A stretch of DNA of 64,000 bases from Branchiostoma floridae (GCF_000003815.2 NC_049983.1:22717552-22781551), one strand, 5' to 3'. Shown: positions 10,079 through 23,300, numbered from the stretch's first letter. Notes: generated by a model from the letters alone, not told the origin. Translations and numbers: made by a program.

Positions 10079-12556
10079 TCAACTTGCGGCCTGGGGCCCA
10101 CCCTGCCCTGTCTGATCATGACCAGTGATCGTGACACTAGCTGCTGCGCTACTGAAAACAACTGGATTGGGTGGGCCTGAGGGAGGGTTCTGGGTCTTCA
10201 TCTTGAACCAGATTGTGAGAATGATGGTGCCAACAAGGAGAGTAACTGCTACCGGGCCGCACACAGAGCCAATGAGCACAGGTATGGACAGAATGGACAG
10301 AGAGGGAGTGGATTCACGGTAACCACTGGTAGCACTACTCTCTGGTTTGTTAGAGGGGTCAGCCATAGCAATAGGTGAAGTCACTGGTGCCACTGAGCTA
10401 GTTGTGGTCACTTTCATCTGGATATTCAGTGCCGCAAATATTGAGCCAACAGGGCTTGTTGCAATGCAGACATACAGACCAGCATCCGCTGCTGCAGTAG
10501 CATTGGTTATGGTGATGGTACCATTCATATCCACAGTCACCCTCCCACCTGACTCAACAGTTACATTCTGTCCAGATGGGAGGGTAACTGTGATGTCTGG
10601 TGTGGGGATGCCTGAAGTTTTGCAAACCAAACGGAGTGTCTGCCCCTCTACCACTGTGTTATTGTCACTCTTCCCAAACCTCAAAATTGCTGGCTCTTCA
10701 CAGATTAGATCTTCAATACGCATATCTTTAAGCTTTGGTCCGCGTAAGTTTCTGCTGATAGGTCCGTCACATGTGATTTGATTTTCGAATGAATCAGACC
10801 ACCAAGGAGTCGACCCACTCATCAGTTGCCTGAATGGAACTATCCTACAGTCACACTGCCAGGGGTTGTTGTTGATATCTACATCAGAGATTGATGACAG
10901 TACTGCAAACATCTCTGCGTTAAGGACTTCAAGTCTATTCTGATCCAGCCTTAAAATGCGCAGTTGTTTCGTTGGACTGAAAGTTCCAGTCTGAATATCA
11001 CTGATTTCATTACTGTTCAGCGAAAGTTCTTCCAAGTTTCCCAGCCCTGTAAACATGCCGGATCTGAGGCTTGTCAACTTATTTTCATGTAGGACCAAGC
11101 TTCTTAGTTGTGACGTGGAAGTGAATGTTCTAGCTTGAATATCGTTAATCTTATTTCTTTGCAGCTCAAGATGCTGCAAGTTTTCCAGCCCTGTAAACAT
11201 GCCAGATCTGAGGCTTGTCAACTTATTCTCATACAGGAACAAGATTTTTAGTTGTGATGTGGGGGTGAAAGTTCCAGTCTGAATACCACTGATCTTGTTA
11301 TTGCCCAGGCTAAGGGCCTGCAAGTTTCCCAAGCCTGTGAAAGCCCCAGTGTGGACATCACTGATCTCATTATTGTGCAGCTCAAGTTCCTGCAAGTTCC
11401 CCAGCCCTGTAAACATGTCTGAGCTGAGGTGTCGTAACATGTTCTGATAGAGGCGTAAGTTTGTCAGTTGTGGTGTAGAAATAAAAGTTCCAGGCCGAAT
11501 GCCATTGATCTTATTGTTATCCAAGAAAAGCTCCTGCAAGTTTTCCAGACCTCTAAACAAGTCAGATCTGATGTTTCGTATCTTGTTATAATGCAAGGAC
11601 AAGGTTGTCAGTTGTGGAGTTGAATCGAAAGTTCCAGTCTGAATATCACTGATCTCATTAACGCTTACGTAAAGGGCCTGCAAGTTTCCCAGTCCTGTGA
11701 ACATGTCAGATCGGAGGTTTGTTAAGTTGTTGCTACCAAGGTGCAATGTTATCAGTTGTGATGTTGAACTGAAAGTTTCAGCTTGAATATCATGTATCTC
11801 ATTCTTGTACAGAGTAACTTCCTGCAAATTACTTAACGCCGCAAAAACGTCAACGGTGATGGTTTTTAACTTGTTATATTGCAGGTTCAAGATTGTCAAT
11901 TTTGGTGTTGAAGTGAAAGTTGTAGCCTGTATATCATTGATCTCATTTTTGTTGATTTGAAGTTCCTGCAAGTTTTCGAGGCCTTTGAACATGTCAGATC
12001 TGAGATTTGTTATTTTGTTATTATCTAGCCAAAGTTCCTGCAAGTTTCCCAGTCCTGCAAAGGTGCCAGATCTGAGGAAAGCTAACTTGTTAAAACTCAA
12101 GGACAATATTCTCAGTCCTGGTGTTGAATTGAACGTTCCAACCTCAACACCATTGATCCCATTACCGTCAAGCCAGATACTCTCCAACTTTCCCAGCCCT
12201 GTAAGCATGCCAGCGTAAAGGTGCGACAGTCGGTTCTCAGCAAGACCCAAATAGATCAAGGCTGACAAATTATAGAATGCGTCTCTATTGATAGTGGTGA
12301 TACGATTGTACTGTAGCTCAAGATGTGTCAAGCTCTCAAGCTGTGAGAAATCAGACTGATCTAATGTTGTGATAAGATTATACCGCAAGTCCACGTCGGT
12401 GATGCCTGCTGGCAGCTTCTGAGGAACACTGGTGAGGTCCTGGTTCCAGCAGTAATATGCTGTATAACCAGGAATACCGCAGGTGGCTTCTGTTGATCCA
12501 AACACGTTCAGGATGATCAAAAAGGATAGCAGCATCGCCGGTAGCTTTCCACCCAT
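10079..12556 (-). CDS. LRR-Ig transmembrane receptor B (825 aa, single coding exon)
   Basis: Tandem paralogue of gene A. It has a signal peptide (LLSFLIILNVFG), an LRRNT-like cap, about 21 LRRs, an LRRCT ([13 protein letters not shown]), one Ig-like domain with both cysteines (CKTSG and YVCIATSP), a stalk, a transmembrane helix ([15 protein letters not shown]) and a short tail ending in GGPQAAS without tyrosines. The frame is open for 35 codons upstream to 12661. I start at the Met of MGGKLPAML at 12556 because an acceptor (TTCCTGCATCAG|GCC, exon edge 12571) lies between, exactly as in the four paralogues. The LRRCT and the Ig region are almost identical to gene A, pointing to a recent duplication or gene conversion; the LRR arrays differ more. 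The ligand is unknown. Confidence 0.9.
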   Translation of the reverse strand: MGGKLPAMLLSFLIILNVFGSTEATCGIPGYTAYYCWNQDLTSVPQKLPAGITDVDLRYNLITTLDQSDFSQLESLTHLELQYNRITTINRDAFYNLSALIYLGLAENRLSHLYAGMLTGLGKLESIWLDGNGINGVEVGTFNSTPGLRILSLSFNKLAFLRSGTFAGLGNLQELWLDNNKITNLRSDMFKGLENLQELQINKNEINDIQATTFTSTPKLTILNLQYNKLKTITVDVFAALSNLQEVTLYKNEIHDIQAETFSSTSQLITLHLGSNNLTNLRSDMFTGLGNLQALYVSVNEISDIQTGTFDSTPQLTTLSLHYNKIRNIRSDLFRGLENLQELFLDNNKINGIRPGTFISTPQLTNLRLYQNMLRHLSSDMFTGLGNLQELELHNNEISDVHTGAFTGLGNLQALSLGNNKISGIQTGTFTPTSQLKILFLYENKLTSLRSGMFTGLENLQHLELQRNKINDIQARTFTSTSQLRSLVLHENKLTSLRSGMFTGLGNLEELSLNSNEISDIQTGTFSPTKQLRILRLDQNRLEVLNAEMFAVLSSISDVDINNNPWQCDCRIVPFRQLMSGSTPWWSDSFENQITCDGPISRNLRGPKLKDMRIEDLICEEPAILRFGKSDNNTVVEGQTLRLVCKTSGIPTPDITVTLPSGQNVTVESGGRVTVDMNGTITITNATAAADAGLYVCIATSPVGSIFAALNIQMKVTTTSSVAPVTSPIAMADPSNKPESSATSGYRESTPSLSILSIPVLIGSVCGPVAVTLLVGTIILTIWFKMKTQNPPSGPPNPVVFSSAAASVTITGHDQTGQGGPQAAS

Positions 12557-12570
12557 GCTGTTCTCTGTGG

Positions 12571-13930
12571 CCTGATGCAGGAAGAAGGGCAAAAATGCAA
12601 CGTATGACCACGGTGATTGTTTTACACACTTTAAACAAAACGTCTTTTTACAGAATAACAATTTTCAGTTTTAGTTTCATCAGGTTTGGTTGATAATTCA
12701 ACATAGCAATATGTTCTAATAACGAGAGAAAATGTAATATGACCTTTCTTGGCAATGAGTCGTTAATGATTATTTAGTTTGCCGCAACAGCAGTGGAAGA
12801 CAACAGTTTGTTCTGGGGAGCTGTCCATTATAAAACACTGAGATTGCTCCTATAACTTATGTCTTGTTTTTTGTAATTAAAAATGATATGGCTTAGTTGG
12901 CATCAACTTTTAGCATTCTTTTCGCTTGCCTGTCATAAATATAATACTACATTGCGTTCAGGTCTTACTTATAAGAGATTGTGTGTAAATATAAATGTCA
13001 AAATGTGACGTCTGGCTTCAATTTCCTAAATGTTTTTAGTCATCAGACGTAATTGGTCAAGTACACAACAGGTGTCCCTTGGAAGTGTTGATTTATGCCA
13101 GACCTTCACAGAGATCCATAATTGAAGTTCCCGTTCCCAAAGGGGTCACTTGCTAAATTTGTCTGTATCACAGATAATAAGTTTTCTTTACAAGCAGAAG
13201 AGTACCAAACACAGACAATGATGAAAACTTACCCAGTGTCGTGAAGAAATGTACAGCCAGAGACACTCATGTGCGCAAATTGAAGAAATGAGATCTTCTG
13301 ATGAGCTTGAATGTAGCTAGAAAAAAACCTAACTGGCTTCAAGTGAGGATCACCGGCTTGATCCAGCTGATCAAAGGCTTTTTTTCCGGCAGGTGATCTT
13401 TTTATATCCTTTTCTTTCAGATTTATTATCGCCGTCATACGTAACTGAATATCAGTCCGTAAAATTTGATCAGAGCGTTCATTGGTTTGGGCGGCTCCCA
13501 GTACCGAGGACGTCCCGGTGACGTCAGGATGGGACGGCTACCAGAATGCCATTCATATGACAAGACTATCAAAGTAGTATCTGGCAGTTTTTGCTGTCTT
13601 GTGATTAAGAATTAAGAATAACATTGCTTTTCATAGAATGAGACTTCAGATTAAAATTTCAATTTTGCATGAATTCGTTAGAAAGTTAATCATAGAGCCT
13701 GGAATTAAACCATACAGGGATATTATGTAACACGCCGTTTCTTAGAAATACTAAACATACTAAAAACCTCATGACTGGCAGCAGGTGCGTTTTACTGGCT
13801 TCGTTAAGCTAATCAATTGTCTTTTTTTCTGACAGGTGCACATTTTATAGCCGATCTTTCTGATTAATGTAATGTTGCCGTGCCTGAGATAGGTAATTGA
13901 GTATCACGACGCAAAAACTCGAGCGCTAAT
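12571..13930 (-). promoter_or_regulatory. 5'-UTR intron and upstream exon/promoter block of receptor B
   Basis: The acceptor edge at 12571 and a donor edge at 13233 (CACTGG|GTAAGT on minus) define a 5'-UTR intron. Bases 13050-13930 are the third copy of the promoter block described at 6570-8340. The stretch from 13930 to 14560 shows only AT-rich unique sequence without a supported gene. Confidence 0.5.
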
Positions 13931-15179
13931 TGTCCTGGGTGGGCTAACATTGCTCCTAGTAGCTTTCATTAACGGGAGGTGCCCCAACACGGTACGCTTT
14001 TTCTTGCGCTCAAACTCATGGCGCTCCATCGCTAGTTGCCTGAGAGTGGTCAAATTTTGATGACTGAATTTTTTACACATAGATTTGAACAGCATACTTG
14101 AATAAGAAATGCATTCATGTGGTTCATGAACCTTTCGCGCTGCATGTTACAAGTGGCAAACACTGTGAGACAATTTCGTGTATGTAACCTTCCAATTTTG
14201 TGCTACGCTGGACAGTGTGCCTAACTCGGTACGCTTTTTTTACATTTTGCTCTCTTCAGAAGTAAGTGGTAAATTTAAGTACACAGAAAAAAAATTAATA
14301 ATATGATATTTTAGCTTTCTTTTGACGGTAAATTCGTGACTGTATATACTTCTTGTCTCACATGAGGAAGGCTGTACCTAGAACAATCCAGCTCATGTTT
14401 TTACGGGCAATGGGCTGAATGCACTGATTGTGAATGCCCGACTAAAAAAAACATTACGAAAAAAAGACGCCGCTAACATCAACAAAACTCGGTCTGATTA
14501 TATGAAAATATCATCTACATCCCTCTATCAAGTCTTATTTTCATAGACAGCGCGAATCATTTGTTACAGTCAAATAAATCTTTGGAGCGTACTCTAGTCT
14601 GTCACCTTCACGGCCACACTCCCTTGGGAGTACAAGCGTGGCAATGTTTATGTCGCTTCCTTTTGGTTGCTTTTCTACTCAACAGACATTTGAAGAGCCA
14701 TATTCATAGTGTTTTATGGAGCTTTATTTATGTGTATCATGGCAGTTGTGTGACTGCTTGAAAGAGTTCGTATAGATAGCGACACGAGCCGCCAATACGC
14801 AGAGGCCGGTGACCGCAGTGATTCAGCACTGTCAACATTACTGTTAGAATTCTGTTTTTCAAAAAACATGAAGTAAATATGTTAAGTATACTTGGAATGC
14901 AAATTAAAGCTGTGTGCATGGACTTGGTTTATTTACCTTTGTAATCAGCATAGTCAGTGGCAACAGACACGGTGTACTTATGGATAATAAGATCAGCAAA
15001 AAATCCGTTCCGTCTTACGACGGGGACCGTCTTAGGGCGGCCCCCGTTAACCTTTATTCGACGGGTTACATAATTCCGTCACATTCAGAAACAGTGTGGT
15101 TGAGATATCTCTATAGTGCATCACTCCAATATAGACATACCGAAGTGCATTGGAGATGTCTTTAGACGCGCTCTTCACT

Positions 15180-15480
15180 TGGGGGAGGGACATATCTATC
15201 TATCTATCTATCTCTCTCTATATATATCTATATCTATCTATCTATCTATCTATATCTGTCTACATCTATACATACATATATATATATACACGATCCAGTA
15301 GATCCAGTAGGGATCTCTCCTAGGATAAACTCCGATCGCGATCTCTCCTAGGAGAATCGGCGATTCTACTGGATCGCGATCTCTACTGTGACATATATTT
15401 AGAGAGAGAGGGAGAGAGAGGGAGATAGATAAATAGATATATGAAGCACTGATGTAAAACACAGACATAAGCTACCATTT
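15180..15480. repeat. TATC microsatellite, palindromic GATC-rich stretch and GA-rich run
   Basis: The interval opens with (TATC)n/(TCTA)n at about 15192-15262. Next come interleaved inverted copies of GGATCTCTCCTAGGA and CCAGTAGATCC at 15293-15392, and a GA-rich run at 15400-15435. Short reading frames here are made of the repeat and are not genes. The flanks 14560-15180 and 15480-16060 hold nothing I recognise, apart from a possible minus-strand AATAAA at about 15495 for PNPLA8. Confidence 0.8.
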
Positions 15481-16059
15481 TGACATCATACTTTTATTGT
15501 TGGATGGAATTTGCCTTTGCTGTGACAGCAGGCACTAGTAAGGAATTTTCAACCGACTGAAGCCCCCCTTAAACTTACTAGTATATGCAGTGATTAAAAG
15601 CACACGCAGTGATTAAAAGCACACCTCTTTTGCTTACCACAAAATGGTATTCTGACTTGTCAAGATGCTGCCCCTCATATAATACGTTGCATATGGGCAG
15701 GGACGGTGGGGATTGACTTGCTTCAATTTGTTATTTCATAATTATAACATTATGAACATAAAAAATCAACTCAAAACAGAATTGGAACATACCCGTATAG
15801 ATAATACGTACATATAGCATTAGTCTTCTAAAACACTTCATTACGGCAAAAAAATGTATCTCTTAATAGTTTCATCAAGTTCGTACATCACTGAATGAAG
15901 TTCTTTTTTTTAACAATTGAGCATTTTGGTGGGCAATCATGACAGGTTCCCATAGCTGCAGTACAATGTGAATCAGCCAGAATTGCCCAGAGGAAGGTGA
16001 CAGACGGTCACCAAAACGTCAGTGGAAATAAAAGAAAGTGTTGTGAAAACAGAGTCTTT

Positions 16060-17399
16060 TCTTACAATCATCAATGGTATGTCTTTTTCGGTGGAAATCT
16101 CTGTACATGTCCATCTTCAGTTTTTACTGTTTTACACCGCCCTTTGCAGGGTGCCCTTTTCGAAGGTCAGGACCCTGAGCTTCTTTCTATTCGTAATCTT
16201 AAAACACCTCTAGTTACATCGACACGACATTGTCTCATCTAGAAATGTCAGCACATGTCCATCTTCAGTTTTACCCCGTCCAGCGGTCAGGACGTCTGGC
16301 CCTACCATGAGCTTGTACTGATTGTAAAACATACAATAGTATGTCTCATCTACGGTAAAAATCTCTGTACATCTTCAGTTTTACACCGTCCTTCACTCTT
16401 TGCAGAGTACCCTTTTCTGCAGTCAGGACGTCTGCCGCCACCCTGAGCTTGTGCTCATTCTTTAAACACTTCACAAGAGACAATGGTATGTCTCATCTTC
16501 GGTAGAGGTCTCTGTAAATGTCCATATTCAGTTTTACACCTGTCGATTTTCAACCCTTTGCAGGGGGCCCTTTTTCGGCGGTCAGGGCGTTCGCCACTAC
16601 CCCAAGCTTCTACTGGTTGTTAAAACACTTCACAAGATACAATAGTATGCCTCATCAACGATTACCATAGAAATCTCTGTACATGTCCATCTTCAGTTTT
16701 AAACTGTCTTTCACTCTTTGCAGGGCGCCCTTTTCTGCGGTCAGAACGTCAGCCGCCACTCTGAGCTTGTACTGGTTCTAAAACATTTCACTAGATACAG
16801 TATCATGTCTCATCTTCTGTAGAAATCCTTGTACATCTCCATCTTCAGTTTAACACCATCTCTAACCCTTTGCAGGGTGCCCTTTTCTGCAGTCAGGACG
16901 TCTGCCGCCACTCTGAGCTTGTACTGGTTCTAAACATAACATTTCTGAATCACTAGATACAGTATCGTGTCTCATCTTCTGTAGAAATCCTTGTACATCT
17001 CCATCTTCAGTTTTACCCCATCTTTCACCCTTTGCAGTGCGCCCTTTTCTGCAGTCAGGACGTCTGCCGCCACTCTGAGCTTGTACTGGTTCTAAACATA
17101 ACATTTCTGAATCACTAGATACAGTATCGTGTCTCATCTTCTGTAGAAATCCTTGTACATCTCCATCTTCAGTTTTACCCCATCTTTCACCCTTTGCAGT
17201 GCGCCCTTTTCTGCAGTCAGGACGTCTGCCGCCACTCTGAGCTTGTACTGGTTCTAAAACATTTCACTAGATACAGTATCATGTCTCATCTTCTGTAGAA
17301 ATCCTTGTACATCTCCATCTTCAGTTTTACCCCATCTTTAACCCTTTGCAGTGCGCCCTTTTCTGCAGTGAGGACGTCTGCCGCCACTCTGATCTGTAC
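16060..17399 (-). repeat. PNPLA8: Tandem array of PNPLA8 terminal-exon copies
   Basis: About nine copies of a 150-162 bp unit read on the minus strand. Each good copy has an acceptor-like TTTTAG or ACCAG and then a frame coding [20 protein letters not shown], continuing [16 protein letters not shown], and a stop. Human PNPLA8 ends with a matching stretch (KILSQEKTTLQKINDWIKLK and then TDMYEGL), so the unit is the gene's last exon plus intron flank. The best copies are those with anchor CTGCAGTCAGG near 16887, 17049, 17211 and 17363 (spacing 162, 162, 152). Older copies near 16140, 16290, 16410, 16590 and 16735 are more diverged. The 100-N gap interrupts the array, so the copy number is a minimum. 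Confidence 0.85.
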
Positions 17400-20300
17400 N
17401 NNNNNNNNNNNNNNNNNNNNNNNNNNNNNNNNNNNNNNNNNNNNNNNNNNNNNNNNNNNNNNNNNNNNNNNNNNNNNNNNNNNNNNNNNNNNNNNNNNNG
17501 TTACAACATTCATCACAACTTTATGGTGCTTATTTTTGAAATGTAGCCATCTTTTTTTTCACCCATCTTGTTTTTTTTCCGCCCTATCGCACTATTTTTG
17601 CAGTCTGCAGAGGATGTCATCCATAAAATTTACTTGCTGTGTCACACACCAGGGGGCCCCAAATCAACTTTCACGACCTTCATCTTTCCATCTCCTATCC
17701 TGCAGTATCCACAAAACAAATACAATCCATCCAGAGGTTCTAAAGTTATACTGACCATAAACATACAGAAACACAGACAGACACACAGACACAACCAATA
17801 CAATATCTCAATTTTTCATAATCTCAAGGCAGATTTGTCAGTGGCATAAGATAGTATCAAAGCTTGCCAAAAAGTACAGCTGGCCAAAGGGAGTCATCAG
17901 CCTCCGGTAGCCAAACACACTCCTAGGTCAGATTCACTCCTCTCGCAGCTTTTGATACTATCTTATGCTACCATAGGATCTGCTTGGAGATTACATTTTT
18001 AGGGAGGTACCAAACCGCTGACCTTCAGTGTTGGTGGCGCTCTCCACCACCTTGCTGAGCTTGGTGCGGAGGTTGAGGCTGGAGGAGCTGGTGACGTTGT
18101 CCGGCTCGTACCGCCCCATCCCCACTGAGACCACACACTGCAGGGGCGTGTCTGGCCACAGCAGCTTACTCTCATGGATCGCCACGGCACAGGGGTTGTT
18201 CACTAACACTCCTCCATCCTGGGGGGATAGACAATTGTTATAATAGTTAACACGGCACAGGGGTTGTTCACTAACATTCGTACCGCCCCATCCCCACAGA
18301 GACCACGCACTGTAGGGGCGTGTCCGGCCACAGCAGCTTACTCTCGTGGATCGCCACTGCGCAGGGGTTGTTCACTAACACGCCTCCGTCCTTGGAGAAA
18401 ATTTGGTTCAGGTAAAAGTGTGAGGGGAAGTAGTTGTATTTTACTTAATGCTCTGATATAACTTGCAGTCATCTATTAGCCTGCTGAAAAGACCTTCATG
18501 GGGTGATGCATGGTAATTGCACAATGCAATCACAATTCAAGTTCTGCTGCAGTACCAAGGTCACATGCCAGGGGATCCAAAATCAATCTTGACCTTTGTT
18601 TGCATTGTGGAATCACCTTACATCACTCCATAAAGGTCTCATCAGCAGCCTAAGTGTACCGTTGTTACAGTCCTTTCATGTCATTATAAGGTGCCCAGGC
18701 TACCATAACTAATATTATTTTGTAGCCACCTGTAATTGTGTTAACTACATGTAAACTTCCTGGTCTTAAATGTAGCAGTAAATGACACCCTAGCTCCTGC
18801 GATTGGATTAAGTGTCCCTGGTGAATTCCCTGTCCCCGTCTGAACTCCTCAAAGTACCCCAGAGCTGCTGATGAGTACCAAGAACCAAACCCGTGACCTC
18901 TCGATCTCACTTCCACTAGTTTTAAGCCACTCGGCCAGTCCATTATAAACTATATTATAACCTTAGTACAGTAGAAGCCATTAATTGCACAACGGATTAA
19001 CGCAAACTTCTGTTAACTGCACGGAATCCCCAAATCCTGATAACTTTGCATTATTGCACCAGCCAGATAATTGCACAAAATTCACTGGCAAATAGGTCGT
19101 GCAATTAAGCAGTTTCTACTGTACACATAAGTAGGCAATCCCTACCTGGTGAATTCCCTGTCCCAGTTTGAACTCCTCGAAGTAACCAGGCGCGGCTGAC
19201 GACGCCCTGACGGCCTCCCAGACGCGGGTGCAGCAGTCGCCGTGGTAGTGTGAGGGTGCGCCCGCCGGCAGGTTGTAGTTCCGGAACAGGTACGCCCGCA
19301 GGGACGGGTGGTTCGCCAGGGTCGACACCACTGAGATCTGGGCGGGGACACAGGTAACCATGGCGATTAATGGTCTGACTGACAACAGATGTACATATAG
19401 AGGAAGGTGATCACTGATCATATTTGCAGATAGATGTGCAAAAGCTAGGTGTGACAGGTTGTTCAGTGTAATATAACCAGCTACTGCCACACTACATGAC
19501 CGGGAAGCTGTCAAGCTGGCCTGTTTTATGCTACAGTAAGATTTCCAAAGCAGTGCCCATGTTTGCAGAAATGAAAAATAACAGTGGTTGCCGAGGAATA
19601 TACATGTACACCAAACATGCCCATGGCTATGCTATGTGGTCACTTGTGCAGTTGTTTTCTGAAATGATGACATTGCTAGTCTAAATGCTACTGGGTAAAA
19701 CAAAATTAAGTGTATGTTAACAAGTGTATGCTGAAAATCTTAGCAGAAATAGAAAAACAGTGTAAAAAGTGTTCATATTAAACTTGTCAAGTGAAAAAAA
19801 AGCAACATTACAAACACAGCCGTTGCAAGTAATTGATATGCAACTTTTGATTTTATTACATGTAAACAAAGCCACAAAGGTGTGTCATATTGATTATTGA
19901 TGATATATATACACAGTCTCAAAATTGCAGCCATGCAATAACAACTCCGAGCACATCATTCTTCAACATTGGCAATGGTATTTCACAGAGTTAAAAGTAA
20001 CCTTGCCGACTAATTTTCTTTAATGACATACAATAAACAATTGTTAGATCTGCTAGATTAGGGGAATAATTTGAGACTACAAATCAAATCCTGACAGCAA
20101 CTTTCCAAATATTCATACACAGTTATCTAATAGACTCTCGTAACTTAAAAGATGGGTTATATTTATCTAGGATTTCTACCTATCCAATATCTTGACACAA
20201 TTAGTAGCTAAAATACATATGCATGGTACTACAGACTTGTACATGTTATACATTGTACATACATTATGGAACAAATTTTTCACATTATGAATCATTGTCA

Positions 20301-23300
20301 TTTCCATACAAGATAACCTGTAGTGTAGCTAAAGCATCCCTAGCAACTCTGCTATCTGGTTACTATTCAGATATTTGATGGGCTGGGGGTTGTCATTTTC
20401 CAGTGACAAAAAAAAACAAAAAAACAATCCTCATCCTCATGCCTATGATAACCTTTAAAAAAGTTATTGTTTCAGCATTTTGATCAGGTGCTGTTTCATA
20501 CGTGAGGATCATCTTTTCCAGTTACTGTCTCATCATCGTTCTCATACAAGATAACTTGAGGAACTACCAAAGCATCTTTAGCAGCTGCTATCACATCGCT
20601 GTTTTCGTACTTGCGGCACTGAAGATCATCTTTTACTGATACTGAATCATCGTCATTTTTGTACAAGACAACTGGAGAAACTGCCAAAGCATCTTCAGCA
20701 TCTGCTGTCACCTGGCCGATTGCGTACTTGTGAGACTGAGGATCTTCTTTTCCTGTGACTGGCTCATCATCATTCTCATAGCTTATAACCTGTGGTACAG
20801 CTACAGCATCTTTAGCAGCTGCTATCATCTGGCTGTTCTGATATCTGTTGGGCCGTGGTCTGTCATACAAGATAACTGGAGGAACTACTAAAGTATCTTC
20901 AGCATCTGTTACTACCTGGCTGTTTTTATATTTGTGGGACCGAGGATCAACTGTTACTGACTGATATCCATCCTCATCCATGGCTACCTGTGGATTATCA
21001 GCACCATGGACAGCTGCTGATACAGTCTGGTTATCAGCCAGGGGACCTGAATTGTTTCTAGGGGGAAGGGAAGGAGGTACTACCTCATATTCATGTTCTG
21101 ATCTGCCAAAATGCGGTCTTTGTGGTGGAGTAAGTACATCGACATATTCCTCTTCATTTTGATCTGCCCTCAAGTCAGTTTGCCGTTCATGGCCTATGCC
21201 TGACAGTGGTCTTTGTGAGGGAGTGTCTACATCAACATATTCATCTTCATCTTCCACTACATTATCATACCCTGTCTGGCCCGTACCTGTATAAGGTCTT
21301 CGGGAGGGTGTGTCTACATCAGTGTACTCTTCGTCTTCCACTATATCATCATGCCTTGCCAGGTCATGGGCACTGACAGTAACTGTGTTTGGTTTGTAGA
21401 AAACAACTCTTGAATTTGAGCCTGAGTAAGAACTTTTAGATCTCTTCTTTTGCCAGAGTATGATGCTGATGGTAACAAGTAGGACAGTGCCTACTGCTGC
21501 ACCACTGACAGAGCCAACAAGAACAGGCAGGGAGAATTCGGAGGTGTTAGCAGCCTCAGAATCTGCTGAAGGTTTGTTTGAAGCATTTGTCATAGCAAGA
21601 GCTGTTACAGTAGTTACTGGTGACACTGCGCTAGTTGTGGTGTCTTTCAGTTGGACATTTACAACCAGAGTTGCAAACGTTGAGCCAACAGAGCTTGATA
21701 CAGTACAGACATACAGACCAGCATCTTCTGCAGTGACATTGGTTATGGTGATGGTACCATTCACATCCACAGTCACCCTCCCACCTGACTCAACAGTTAC
21801 ATTCAGTCCAGATGGGAGGGTGACTGTGATGTCTGGTGTGGGGATTCCTGAAGCTTCACAGACCAAATAGAGTGTCTGCCCTTCTATGACTGTGTTATTG
21901 TCTCCCCTCCCAAACCTCAGTATTGTTGGCTCTTCACAGATCAGATCTATAGGATTGACAAATCTAAGATGTCGCCTACGGACTTTGCTTGGTCCTTCAC
22001 ATGTGATTTGGTATTCAAAGTCAGGAGACCCAGTCATCCTTTGCCTGAAGGGAAGCATCCTACAGTCACACTGCCAGGGGTTGTTGTCAATGTTTACAGT
22101 AGAAAGTGACGACAGTCTGTTGTAGGCTGTTGAGGTAAGAGTCTCCATTTGGTTGTCCTGAAGCTGAAGCTCAGAGAGTGATGGAAGCTTTGACAAAGCC
22201 TCCGTTGGAAAAGTTTCTATGTTGTTGCTAAACAATCTGAGATTTCTAAGTAGTGGCAGATTTGCAAATGCCTCTGCTTTGAAGAGCGTTAGCCTATTTT
22301 GCTCTAGGTACAAGTTTCTCAGTTGTGGCATTGAACTGAAAGTTCCAGTCTGAATGTCATTGATTTCATTATCACTAAGGTGAAGGGTCTCCAAATTTTG
22401 CAGCCCTGTGAACATGTCAGATCTGAGGGTTGCTAACTTGTTCTGATCCAAGTGCAATGTTGTAAGTTGTGGTGTTGAATTGAAAGTTCCTGTCTGAATA
22501 TTGTTAATCTCATTATTGACAAGGTGAAGGATCTCCAAGTTTCCCAGCCCTGTAAACATGTCTGATCTGGGGTTTGTTAACTTGTTATTACTCAGGGTTA
22601 AGGATATTAATTGCAGTGTTGAACTGAAAGTTCCAATTTGAATATCACTTATCTCATTATTGTACAAGTAAAGTTCTTGCAAATTTCCCAGCCCTGAAAA
22701 CATGTCAGATCTGAGGTTTGTTAAATTGTTCTCATATAGGTATAATTTCATTAGATGTGGTGTTGAATTGAAAGTTCCAGCCTGAATATCACTGATCTCA
22801 TTATGATACAGCTGAAAGTCTTGCAAGTTTCCCAGTCCTGTGAAAATGTCAGTAGTAAGGCTTATTAATTTGTTCTGATACAGGTATAAGGTTCTCACTT
22901 GTGGTGTTGAATTGAAAGTTCCATCCTGAATATCACTTATCTCATTATTGTACAGGTAAAGTTCTTCCAAATTTCCCAGCCCTATAAACATGTCAGATCT
23001 GAGATTTGTTAACTTGTTCCTATTCAGGTACAATTTTATCAATTGTGGTGTTGAATTGAAAGTTCCATCCTGAATGTCACTGATTTCATTATTGCTAAGG
23101 TAAAGTTGCTGTAAGTTTCCCAGCCCTGTAAACATGTCAGATCTGAGTTCTGTTAACTCATTACCAATGTGCAAGTTTCTCAGTTGTGGTGTTGAATTGA
23201 AAGTTCCAGCCTGAATATCACTGATCTCATTACTGGACATTGAAAGACGCTGCAAGTTTCCCAGCCCCGTGAACATGTCAGATCTGAGGCTTGTTAACTT

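Noticed and set aside
12557-12661. Longer N-terminus for receptor B starting MLFCKK (and MYLPTQ for E at 37699)
   Set aside because: The extra codons lie upstream of a conserved splice acceptor and are intronic in all five paralogues; the signal peptide then starts at MGxKLP.
1815-13930. Long direct repeats around genes A and B as LTRs of a retrotransposon
   Set aside because: The repeats flank host receptor genes, contain their splice donors, lack TG...CA ends, and no gag/pol lies between them.
15116-15301. Small frame with ISIYLSIYLS repeats
   Set aside because: It is a translation of the TATC microsatellite.
16862-17516. Open frames inside the 16-17.5 kb array (MRHDTVSSD...)
   Set aside because: They are out-of-frame reads of the PNPLA8 last-exon repeat; only the NQYKLRVAAD frame has homology.
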